Source of the DNA: Coriobacteriia bacterium
GTDB lineage: Bacteria; Actinomycetota; Coriobacteriia; Coriobacteriales; UMGS124
Assembly (NCBI GenBank): GCA_018368455.1
Contig: JAGZEG010000015.1
Span: 1-64,000, forward strand
Direction of reading: 5' to 3'
DNA length: 64,000 nucleotides
This document shows positions 1-12,200 of this stretch, piece after piece. The notes beneath the pieces were generated by a model that was not told the DNA's origin, searched no databases, and was given only the letters and a program-made list of their open reading frames with translations. The first letter of the stretch is position 1. The number at the start of each line of letters is the position of its first letter. The position numbers were made by a program, and so were the translations under genes.

Positions 1-105
1 CTTCCTTACCGTCGTCTAAATCGACCTTCTGCTCTCGCAGTATCCGGCTCTCAAGGTTCGCCGCGCCCCGCGGTGCCCGTGGGCCCCGCCGTTGCGCGAT
101 GAGGT

Positions 106-135
106 AATATACCGGAGGGCGCGCCCCCCGCGCAA
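106..135 (-). promoter_or_regulatory. Putative promoter reading out of the left edge
   Basis: On the minus strand a TTGCGC box (130-135) lies 18 bases before TATATT (106-111), close to a sigma-70-type promoter. The roughly 100 bases transcribed before the window ends contain no start codon with a ribosome binding site, so this would be a leader or a non-coding RNA. I could not assign the RNA to a known family. The rest of 1-180 holds no supportable gene. Confidence 0.35.
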
Positions 136-181
136 GGGGGAGGGGCGAGACCACGGAACGGACACAAGGAGGAACATAAGC

Positions 182-228
182 AAAAAGAAGGGCCCCACTG
201 CCCGGCTATCTGCCGAGCGGCGGGGCCC
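182..228 (-). terminator. Rho-independent terminator of the giant adhesin gene
   Basis: GGGCCCC (190-196) pairs with GGGGCCC (222-228), with an inner CGGC/GCCG stem. On the minus strand the hairpin is followed by a T-rich tract (complement of the A run at 182-186). It lies 31 bases after the adhesin stop codon. Confidence 0.85.
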
Positions 229-258
229 TCGTTCGATCCTATCGCACTAACTACTTGC

Positions 259-3200
259 TTACTGCTGCTCGCGCGTCTTGCGGCGCACGAGAACGCCAGC
301 GCCCGTCAGGACAATCGCACCCATGATGGCACTCACGAACGCCATCGGGCCGGTCGCGTCGCCCGTCTTGGGGATGCTCGGCTTGTTCGGCTCATCGCCG
401 CCGGGCGTCACGGATGTGTCGGGCTCGTCCGGCGTCGGGGGCTCGGGCTCCTCGGGCTTCTCGTAGCTGTTCGAGAAGGTTGCCGGACCGTCGGGGTAGC
501 CCGCCGTGGCCACGAGATTGCCCTTGCCGTCATCGGCCACGCTCACCTGGATGCGATACGTCGAGGCGTCATAGGTCATGCCCTCCTCGCGGCCCGCCAC
601 CTCCGAGATCACATAGCCGTACTCGCCTTCCGCCTCAAAGCGCAGCGCCGGGAAACTGATCGAGCCGTCGGCCGCGTTCGTTGCCGTGGAGACAACCTGC
701 CCGGTCGCCGCGTCCGTCAGGGCGAACGTGAAGTCGCCGCCCTTCAGGTCGCGACCGGTCAGGGACTTCGTGGCAACCGGCGTCACCTGCGCGGCGTCGC
801 CAGCCGTGGGCTTGTAAGCGTTCGTGAACGCAACACCACCCTCGGGGTAACTCACCGTCGCGCTCAGCGTGCCATCGAGGTTGTCAACAACGCTAACGTG
901 TACCGTAAAGCTGACATCAGAGTACGTGACGCCATCGATCGTCTCGCCAGCGTGCACCTCGCTCAGGACGAAGTCATACTCGCCGGGCTCGGCGAACGTG
1001 ATCGGCGTGAACGTGAAGCCCGCAGGCTGGCCGTCCGAGGCCGCCTTGGAGGACGCGGTGGCCCAGATCTGGCCGTCCGCGCCCGTGGCGACGAAGGCGA
1101 ACTCGCCGTCGGCCATGTCACGGCCCGTCAGCGTCTTCGTACCCTCAAGTGTGACGCTCGTGCCCTGCGTCGCCTTGTACGTGTTGACGAACTCCATGCC
1201 CTCAGCCGTGACGTCGAAACCGTCGGCGTCCAGGATGCTGGCGACGGAAGCACTCAGCGTGCCGTCACCGTTGTCGACGACGTGGATGTTGACCGTGTAC
1301 GCCATGCGGTCATACGTCACACCGGCCAGAGTGCTGCCCGCGTTGTTCTCGACGACCGTGAAGACGTAGTCGCCAGGCTCAGCGATGGAGAAGGAGCCGA
1401 AGCGGATGGCGCCCGGCTGGCCGTTCTGCGCCGCGAGGGACATGCCGCCCGCCACGACGTTGCCGTTGGCGTCGAGCACGCTGAACGTGAACTCGCCGTC
1501 AGCCGCGTCGCGACCCATGAGCGTCTTCGTGCCTTCGAGCGTGACCTTGGCGGGATAGATGGCCTTGTACGTGTTGGTGAACACGACGTTCGCCATGCCA
1601 TCGGCGCCCTCGAGCGTGATCTCGCTCATGGAACCGTCCGTGCCCGTGCGCTCGATCCTCGTGATAGCGGCAGCCATCGTGCCGTTGCCGGCATCGGTGA
1701 CGTTCACGGTCACGTGGTAGAGAGCGCCGTCGTACGTAACGCCGTCCTGGCCGTCGTTGACCTCGTAGATCGTGTAGTGGTGCTCGCCAAGGTCGCTGGA
1801 GATGAGCTGCATGCCCGGATCGACCGGCTCAATGGCGTAGGGCTCGGCGCCCTGGTCATCGGCGATAGCGACCGTCGGGGCGAGCAGGTCAGCTGCCACG
1901 TCGAGAACCGTCTCGTCCGCGACGGTCTCCTCGCTCAGGGCCTCAGGCTCGACGCCCTCCTCCTCAGAGACAACCGTCTCGTCGGGCGTGGGCTCGGCGG
2001 CCGGGATGTCCGTGTTCTCGGTTGCGCCCTCGGCGGGATCCGTCGTATCCGCGGGCACATCGGGCGTCACCGGATCGGCGGGCTCAATGGGCTCGACAGG
2101 CTCAGTCGTGGCATCGTCGGCAGCGGCGCTGTTTTCAGGCGCAGCGGCCGGCTCGACATACGGGCCGTAGACGTAGACCTCGACCGAGGAGTTCGTCGCT
2201 ATCGCCGTACCGGCAGCAATGTCCGCGCCGTCGGCCATGACGCGATAGACAACACCGGCCTGCTCAGGCGTCGGGGCAGCGTCGCCCGTCACGACCGTCG
2301 GGATGAAGCCGGCGTTTGCCAGGGCCATGCTCGCCGCGTCAGCCGTCTGGTTGAGAACGTCGGGCAGCACCGAGGCCGTTGCGTCGTACGTATAGAAGAT
2401 GGAGCCGAACGTAACGTTGCCGCTCGCGTCGCTGACGCCGCTTGTGACGACCTGGCCCGTGGCGTCGTCGACAACGTCGAAGCGGAAGCCCGCCTTGCTG
2501 TGCGGATCGTTGATCTCCTTCGTGGCCGAGAAGTTGATGCTCGTGCCCTTGAGGTTGTACGTGTTCGTGAAGTACGGCGCGGCCACGAGCTCGCCCGTCG
2601 TGTCGTCACGGTAGGACGCCTGGTAGTCGTACGTGCCGTTGCCGTCACGCGTCACGGTCAGCTCGAGCGTATAGGTCGTCGTGTCGTAGCCGATGCCGTT
2701 CTCCGGGTTGGCCGCGCCGCTCCAGACCTCGCTGATTGTGTAGTAGAACGTGCCCTCACCACGCAGGGTGATGGGCGTGAACGTGATGACGCCACGCGCG
2801 TCGGACAGGCCCGTGGAGACAACCTGGCCCGTCTCCCAGTCCGTCACCGAGAACGTAAAGCGCTTGCCGTCGAGGTTGACGCCGTCGGCGGCCTCCGTCC
2901 ACTTCTCGCCCTGCGGCGTGAACGTGATGTCCTCGCCGAAGACGTTCGTGAAGCTGGGCTGGTCGAACTGGGCGCCGTCCGCTGTGTAGGCAGGCTGGAC
3001 CTCGGCCACGAGCGAGCCATGGCCGTCGTCGGTCACGACGACGTCGACGTAGAAGACCGTCTCGTCGTAGCGCACGCCGAACGTGCCGTTGTTGATCTCG
3101 CTCACCTCGTAGGTAAACGTCTTCGTGCGCGTGACAGTGCCGTCGCCGTTGTCGGACGTCGTCGCATCGGAGGCGTTCAGGTCATCCATCTCGTAGGCGA

Positions 3201-6200
3201 GCGGGAAGCTGAACGTGCCCGTGTTCGTCGTACCGTCAGCGAAGAGCGTCGTGGCACCGGCGGCGTTGGGGTCGCCGTCCGTGAGCGGGCGCACGAAGAA
3301 GCTGTACTCGCCGGCCTGGAGGAACGTGCCCTCGGGCAGGCCCACCACCGTCTTCGCGCCGACGATCGCCGTCGTCTCGGGCTCGGCGCTGCCGTAGCGG
3401 TTCTCGAACGGCAGGCTGCTCATGCCCTCGGGATACGCGACGGAAGGCGTGAGCGCGCCCTTGCCGTTGTCGGTCACCGTGACCGTGACCTCGTAGTACG
3501 TCGCGGCACCGTTCTCGTCGACCGGGAAGGTCGGCGTGATGCCAGCGGCACCGAGGGCCGCGGTGGTCTCGTAGACCCGGTAGGTATACGTGTACGTGAC
3601 GAAGCCCTCAGCGCTGGTGCCCTGCGCGGCCAGGCCGTTCTGGGCGTCGGCCTTCAGCGTCTCCGTCGTGTAGACAATCGTCGAGAAGTCGATCGCCGCG
3701 CTGACACCAGACTCGGCGGCAGCGTTGGAGCCCGTCGCAACCATAGAGCCGTCGGCAGCGTTCGTGACCACGAAGGAGAACTCGCCATCGGCCATCGGAC
3801 GGCCGACAAGCGCCTTCGTGGCGTCGAGGCTGACGTTGCTCTCGCCGCCGAGCTGGCCCTTTGCGCTGTACGTGTTGGCAAACGTCAGCGTCGGGGTTGC
3901 GCCGTCGGCGTCGCCCTGCGTGTGCGTGTACGTCTGGGTCTCGCCGTTGGAGCCGGCAACCGTCGTCGTCACGACAAGCTGGCCCGCCTCGTTCTGGCCG
4001 ACAGCGATCGTGACCGTGTACGTCGTGCCGTCGTACGTGACGCCGCCCTTGGCGTCGTCCACCTCGGAGACCGTGAAGCTGTAGGACGCACCCACGTCCT
4101 CCTGCGTGAAGACGATGCCGGAGACGGGGTTGCCCTCAACATCGGTGACCAGGCCCTCGAAGAGCGGGGTCGTGGCCGTCTCGCCGTCGAGCGCCGCGGA
4201 CGTGTGGTACGTCGTGCCGCTCTCGGAGAGGCCCAGGCGGTCGGCCGAGGCCGCGTCGGAGGCAGTGGCAACGAACGAGAACGTCTCGCCCTCGGTCATG
4301 TCGCGGCCCGTGAGCGTCTTGGCGATCTGGACGTTCACCGCGTCACCGAAGTCAACCTGTCCGGACTCGAACAGGTTCGACCAGTTAGCGCCGCCCGTGA
4401 TGACCGGCTCAGAGGCGGTCAAGTTGCCCTTGCCATCGTCGGTCACCGTGATGGAGAGCGTGGCGTGGTGACCGTCGTACGTGATGTCGCCGAGCGTCTT
4501 GTAGCCGTCAGGCAGGCCCTCCGCCTTGGCAGCACCCTCGGGGATGATCTCGGAGACGTCGTAGGTGAAGGTCTTCTCGAACACGCGGTTACCCTCGGCG
4601 TCACGCATGTTCGCGTCACCGAACGTCACCGTGCCGAAGCCGAACATCTTCGTTTCGCCAGCGTCGGCATTGCCGGCATCCATGCCAGGATCAACGGCAT
4701 CGTCAGCCTCAACGGTGGGTGACCCGGCATCAACCGTCGTCTCGCCCGAAGCAAACGCCGGTGCACCGTCCTGCGGGACGATCTGGAAGTTGAAGAGCTC
4801 CGTGCCCCAGCTCTTACCCATGAACGACTTCGTGAACAGGGCGGAGGTGTCCGTCGGGTTCGTATCGACCGTCGTCTCACCCGTCTTATATATGTTGGTA
4901 AACGTCAGGGAGGCATCAGCCAGCTCGCCCTCCTGCTCGCCCGGCACCGTGATGGAGCCGATGCCGGCGGTCAGCGTACCGTCGCCGTTGTCCTTCACGT
5001 TGACCGTGACAAGACGCTGCGTCGCGTCATAGGTGATGCCATCGAGCGTGTAGCCATTCTCAGGCGTGGCGCCCTCGGGCAGCAGCTCGGTAACGTAGAA
5101 CTGGAACGTGCCGGCCTGCTTGAACGTGATGTCGTCGAAAGCCGCCTTGTGCTCGGGCATGGTGCTGTCGATCGCGATGTCAGAGGCGTTCTCGGGCAGC
5201 ACGATATTGCCAGCATCCACGGCCGCCTTCGTGGCCTCGTCGTTCTCGTTCGCAGAGAGCGCGAAGGAGAACGCGTCGTTCTCAGTCCAGTCGCGGCCCT
5301 GGAGATCCTTCGTCACCACGAGGTTGGTTGCGCCCTCAAGCGTGGTGGGCGTGACCGCGTAGTGGTTCTCGAAGAAGGCCGTGGCAAGCGCCTGACCGCC
5401 CGCGATGGTGCCTGTGAGGGTGGTTCCCTCCACCATCTCGCCAGCCTCTTCGGGGCTGTTCGCTCCGCTGTCGACACGAGTGGTGTAGCCGTCAGGCACC
5501 TCGATCTCGGTCACCGTCCACGTGGAGCCGGAGGGCAGGCCGGAGATCTCGACGGACTGGCCGTCCTTGAGCGTGACGGTGCCCTTGCCGCTGGTAGCTG
5601 CGAGCTCAAGCTCGCCGTCTGCGGCGCCGCCCTGGCCAACGTACGGGAATTCGCCAGTCACGGTCTCGCCCGTGGCGCTCGTGACGGAGACCTCGAACTT
5701 GAAGTCCTTGCCCCTGGCCTGAGCCTCGTCGATGCCCTGGCCGTCCTCGATCGTGACCTGCTTGCCGATCACGAGCTTGCCATTAGCAGGCGTGACCTCG
5801 GGGCCGGGGACGGTGTTCGTGCTGATCGCCGGGTTGTCGCCGATGTTCAGCGTCGCCTGGTTGTCAATGGTGCTCGTGAGGGCGGCGTCGTTCACCGCGA
5901 CACGGACGCTCACCGTGCCGTTGGCGCCGTCGGGCTGCTCGCCCAGGCTCCACGTCACCGTGTTGTTCTCACCGAGGACACCGCCGTCGGAAGCCTCGAG
6001 GAACGTGAGGCCCGCGGGCAGGACATCGGTCACCGTGACGTTAGCTGCGGCGCCCGTCGTGTTCGCCCACTCGATCGTGTAGACGAGCTCGTCACCGACC
6101 TTGATCTCGCCCTCGACCTCGGGCCTGCCGTCGACCGTCTTCTTGGGGAAGTCGTTCGTCGTCTCCGTCGAGGTCTTCGGATCGTTGTCACCGACCTTGA

Positions 6201-9200
6201 TCGTGGCCGTATTCGTGATGGGGTCGTTGTTTACGGCGTCATCTGTCACCTTCACCTGGAAGGAAACCATGCCAGAGGCGTTGGCGGCAGCGTTCTCGAT
6301 CGTCCACGTGATCGTGCCGTCATCCGCGACAGACACGCTGTAGCCCTCAGCGCCTGCCTCCGCGCCAACAAACTTGGCGCTGCCGTGCACGTACTCAGTG
6401 CCCTCCGGCGCCGCATCCGTCACCACGACCTTCGCCGCAGCCGCATTGCCAGCATCGTCAATGGCGTCGTTCGCCCACTCGACCGTGTACGTGAGCGTAT
6501 CGCCCGCGCCCACAAGCTGGCCGTTGATCGACGTCGTGGGCTCGCCGTTCTCGTCGGTGCCAAGGACGTCCTTCTCCGGCTGCTCCACCGGCGTGTAGAC
6601 GTTGATGAAGTTAGCCGTCCACTCCGTGTGCCCGTCAACCTGCTCCTCGCCAACCTGCTCAGCATCGGAGCCGGTCCCAAGAACCTTCGTCATTATCGAA
6701 GACACCCTGAGCGCGCCGTTATCGTCCGTACCCCACACCGACACGACCACCTCGTACTGTGCCGTGGAGTACGTCAGGTTGGCGTCACCGGACTTACCCG
6801 TCTCCGTGATGAGGTAGGTGTACGTGCCCGCCTTGCTGTACTGGATGTCGCCGAAGCTCGGGCTCGGGTTGTCAGCCGTCGCCACGATCTCGGTGACCTC
6901 AGGCATCGGGGTGTCTTCAGGGCTCACGTCAGAAGCAGTGATCTGGAACGTGTACTGCTCGTTCGGCTGCCAGCCACGGCCCTCCAACGTCTTGGAGACC
7001 TTGAGGTTCTGCGGGCCGGGCAGGATGCCATGCGACGGGGCATAGGTGTTGGTCACGACGACCGCAGAGGTCTCGTTAGCAGCGATCGTACCCGTGCTCG
7101 TGTCGCCCTCGCCGGCATCGTAGGACGTCCTGAAGTTTGCGAGAGGCGTCTCGCTCACACGGTAGCTCGCGCCCTCGGGAAGGCCCTTGATGACGGCCGT
7201 ACCTCCAGCCTTGAGCTTCAGCGTCCCACCATTGGTGACCTGAGCAGTCTCCGTCGTCTCACCGTTGTAATTGATATCGACGTCGTACGTACCCGCGAGA
7301 GCCTGGCTCGCCTTGTCCTTGAGCTCGACTGTGAACTCGAACTCCTGGCCCTCAGGGGCAGGCGTGTTCTCGTCGTACAGTGCGACGTTCTTAGTGATGG
7401 ACAGGTCGCCGGTCTTGAGTTCGGGGCCAGGGACGGTGTTGGTGATGACCTCGGAGTTGTCGCCAACCTTGATGGTGGCCTTATTGGTCAGCTCGTCGAC
7501 GACCAGCGCCTTGTCGGTTACCTGTGCCTTGATGGTCACCGTGCCAGACGAGCCAGCAGGAACCTCGCCAATAGTGACAGTTACAACCGTACCGTCATCG
7601 GTACCGCCCAGCGCGGTTACCTGATAGTTCTCAGCGCCCTCAACCACAACCTGTTCGTGATCCGCAAACGGCTGCAGACCATTCATGAACGCGTCGGTCA
7701 CGACGACATCGGCAGTCTCGCCGGTCGTGTTGGCCCACTGAATCGTATAGGTGAGAACGTCACCGACCTGGACGCCATCCTCAGAAGGCTGCTCGACCGT
7801 CTTCTTGGGGAAGTCGTTTTTGACCTCGACGTTGTAGTCGTGGCCGCCCACGTTGATCGTGGCCTTGTTGGTGATCTCGTCCACCGGGGTTGCAGCAGAT
7901 TCGTCAACCACAACGTCGAAGCTCACCGTTCCGGTCTGACCGGCTGCGGCCTCGATCGACCAGGTAATCATCCCGCTCTCGTCCTGCGTGCCCTCATCGT
8001 TGATGCGGATGAGCTTCGTACCCGCAGGCACGGTGTCCGTGATGGTCACCTTTGCCGCAATGGCCTTGCCTGTCTCAGGATCGACCGCGTTGTTCACCCA
8101 GTTGATCTTATAGGTAAGCTGGTCGCCCACGCCCACGAGCTGACCGTTGATCGTCGTCTCGGGGGCGTCGGTCTTCACGACGTCCTTCGTGTTGTCCTGG
8201 GACGTATACGTGTTGGTAAAGACGGGCGACCCGGACACGCTCGTCCCAATCACATTCGCGACCAGCTTCGAGCCGCCCGACGTGACCTCGACGTCGTAGC
8301 TGTAGCTGTGATCGTCGTACGTCATGAAGGGTTCGCCAGAACCCTCGGCAGGCACGACCTCGCGCACGGTCACCGTGTAGATGCCCGCCTTCGTGAACGT
8401 GATGTTGCCAAACGTCACAGCGCCCTGGTTCGCCTCTCCGCCCTCGACAGGCGCGGCGTTGGTCGTCGTCACGGGAGCCGTGCCGCCGTCGGGCATCGTG
8501 AAGCCATCAGCCGGCGTATTAGTGTCAGCCTTCGGCGCCACGCTCATTTCGAACGTGAACTCGCCAGCCTTGAGCGGCTCGGTGCGGTTGCCCTCGAGCC
8601 GCTTCACCACGTCAACCGGCGTATTGGTGATGTCAGAAGGCGTGTACTTGTTCACAAACTCGAAGCCCGTCGCCTCGGCAGACAGCTCTCCGCTACCGTT
8701 GTCCGTCAGCGTGACCGTAACCTTCTTGGGCTCGACATCGTTGGTAACGCCATCGACGGAACCGGTCTCGTTAACCGTATAGGTGAACTGCTTGCTGCGA
8801 ACTCCATTCTCACCGGGCTCGACATCAGCCAGATCGGCCATCGTGTACATCAGATCGCCAAACACGACCGAGCCAGAGTTGGAGCCCTCAGCGGGGGCCT
8901 GGTTCGTGGGCTCGTCTTTGAAGCCCTCCGCCTTGTTCAACGGAGCGCCATCCTCAGCCGTAAGGGAGAACGTGTACTTGCCCGCGATATCAAGGACGTC
9001 CGTGAAGCCGTTAGTATCAAGCGTCTTCACGCCTGCGATGGTTGCAGACGCCGTTGCGTCTTTGCCGTACGTGTTCACGAACGCAGGCGCCACTATACCC
9101 TCGGCAGGAGCAACCGACAGAGTGCCGTCATGGTTGTCCGACACGACCACGGCGTACCGGAACACCGACGCATCGGCCGTCACACCGGCGGGCATCTCGC

Positions 9201-12200
9201 CCGTCAGCTCGATGACGTTGTAGCTCACCGTCCAGGTGCCATCGGCATTCTTGGTGACGTTGCTGCCCTCCGTCGCAGCTACCTCGTTGAGGGCCTGGGC
9301 CGAGTAATAGATCGGGGAGAACACAACGTTGCCATCGGCATCGTTCGTCGCCGTCGCGAGGAAGTCCACCTCGGTCGGGTTCTGTGCATCGACATTCGAA
9401 GGCAGCACCGCGAAGCCAAACTCGTCTGCCTTGAGCGCGCGGCCGTTCAGCGCCTTCGTTCCCGTCAGATTGAACGTGCCCTCGGCGTTGTACGTGTTCT
9501 CGAACTCAATGGCATCAGAGGCAGTGGCCACCTTGGCAACAGCAAGCGTGCCATCGCCGTTGTTGGTTACGCTGACCTTGATGTTGACGATCTTGTCGTC
9601 ATAGATCCAGCCAGCCTTGCCCTCATCGGTCTCAGTGATCTGGAAGTAGTAGTCGCCCGGCATCTTAAATACGATGTCGCCGAAGTGGAACGCGCCGTCC
9701 TTGTCAGACTTCGCCAGCGCATCCGGCAGCGTCACATTCGGGTCGGGCTCTGCAAGCTCGTTTCCGTCCCTATCGACCTGAACCAGCGTGAACTGGAACT
9801 CGGGCAGATCACCCGACCAGACGCCACCAGCAACCGTCTTGACACCCGCGAGATCGTTCTCGCCCACGAGCGTGCCCGGGATGACCGAGTAGTTGTTGGC
9901 GAACGTATGGGCGGTCGTGACGTTGGACTCGATGGTACCCTCGGCGTTCTTGAGAACCGTCTTCCCGTCAATAGTGCTCAGCGTAAAGCCGTCGGGGAGA
10001 TTCGTCTCCCTCGCGGCATAGACCGTGCCGGCCGGGAGATTCTGAATGGTCAGGGTCTCGTCGGCCTGGAGCGTAATTGTGGCGACGCCATCAGGCGTGA
10101 AGGTCACCGTTCCAGGCGTCTCCGTGCCATCGGCCAGCTTTGTGACGGACGCGTACTCACCGCTCAGGGCAGCACCGTCAGGACCCTTGGCAGCAACTTC
10201 GAACGTGAAGCTCTTGCCCGCAGGGGCAGTCAGGCCCGCGTCGGCCGTGACCTTCTTGGAGATGGACAGGCTACCCGTCTTGATCTCGTTCGTGAACTTT
10301 GCGTCCTCGTCATCCGGCTGTGCAGACGGCGTAGCAACAAGCTTGCCGTCCTGTGCCGTCACCGTCACTTCGTACGTGTAGGAGTGCTTGTCATACGTAA
10401 CCGTGGCGTCATAGGCAGGGGTGCCTTCACCAGGGATGGCCTCAGTGATCGTCACCTCGTAGGTGCCGACCTTCGTAAACGTGATGGGCGCAAACGTCAC
10501 AGTAGCCGAGTTCTCGCCCTCCGCAGGAGCGGCGTTGGACGCGGTGGTGAAGTCGTTACCCTCGGCATCCTTGGTGTACGAGAAGCCATTATCCGGCGTG
10601 CCGGTACCAGCCTTCGGGGCCACGCTCATCCGGAACGTGTAGGCACCCTCGACGAGGCCCGTCTTGCTGAAGCCCGCGAGGACCTTCGTCACCTCGGGGG
10701 TGTGCTCGGCCGAGGTAGGCGTGAAGGTGTTGGTGAAACGAGCATCGGCCCGTTTACCGGCCGGGACGGTGCCACTAGCACCCTCAGACGTGGAGGAGTA
10801 CCCCGCCACCGACGCTTCCTCGACGCTGTACCTGACGTCAGCGGGCAGGCCGTTGATCATGATGGACTGGCCATGCTTGAGCGAAATCTCCGCCTTGCCG
10901 GTCACGTCATCGAAGTCGAACGTACCCTGCGTTCCGTCGCTGTAATCGTAACCGTATGTACCCGTAATGGGCGTGCCATCGGGGGCCGTCAGCGTGATGG
11001 TGAACTCGAACGTCTGGTTCGTGTCGATGTCAGCGCCCGTGGTGCCAGCGTCCACCGTCTTGTAAATGGCCAGTGCGCCCTTGCTCACCTGGTTCGTCGT
11101 GGTGTTGGTCTTGGACTCGCGGTCGCCAATCGTGATGGTGGCCTGGTTCGTGACTGGATTGGTGGCGGAGACGGCCGCCTCCGTCACGCGAACCGTGAAG
11201 GAAACGGTGCCCGCGGTGTTGGGCTCGACGCCCTCGAGCGTCCAGGTCAGAGCGCCGTTGGTGTTAACGCCCTTATCGGCAGTATCGCCATTGAACTTCA
11301 CGAACTCGGTGCCAGCAGGCACGCTATCCGTGATGGTGATGTCAGCCGCCGTGGCCTCGGTGTTCTTGTAGGCGATGGTGTAGGTGAGCTCCTTGCCTAC
11401 GTAGATGTCGCCGACAGTGGTACCGGAGCCCTCAGCGCTCTCGGCCTTCTTGCCAGGCACGGAGTTGGTGACGGTAACCTCGTTGCCATTCACCGTAGCC
11501 GTGTTCACCAGGTCGGCAACCTCACCGGCCGTGGCGGCATCGTTATCGACCGTCACCTTGAAGGAGACGGAGCCGCGCTCGCCGGGCTGCTTGCCCGTAA
11601 GGTTCCACGTGATGGTGTGCTCATTGGCGCTGTAGGTGCCGCCATCAGTGATCGTGCCATCGACGAGCGTCACGCCCGTAGGCAGCGTATCGACGATGGT
11701 CACGTCGCCGGTTTCGTTGGTGCTCTCGTTGGCCCAGTCGATGACGTACTCGAGCGTCTCGCCCACGCCAACCAGCTTGCCGTCGATCACGGCGCCGTCG
11801 GTATCCTTGACGTGCTTGGCGTTGTCAGTGGGCACCGGCGTGGTGACCACGTTGGACTCATGGCCGTTCACCTTGGCGCCGTTGTTGACGGAGGACAGGG
11901 CGTCGCGGGTGATCGTGGCCTTAAATGTGATGACGACATCGGCGTTGGCAGGCAGGCTGTTGATCGTCCACGTGAGCGTGCTGTCACCGACGTTCAGCTC
12001 AAGGCTATCCCAATCCTCGCCGTTAACCTTCACGTTACTCGTGCCCTCGAAGGTCAGCCCCTCGCTCAGGGTATCCACGACGGTAGCCGTAGCGCCCTCG
12101 CCATCGGTGTTCTTGAAGGAGATGCTGTACTCCAGCGTCTGGCCTACCTCGATGCTATCGGGGTTGGTCGTCTCCTCCTTCTTGGGCACGAACGTCTCGG

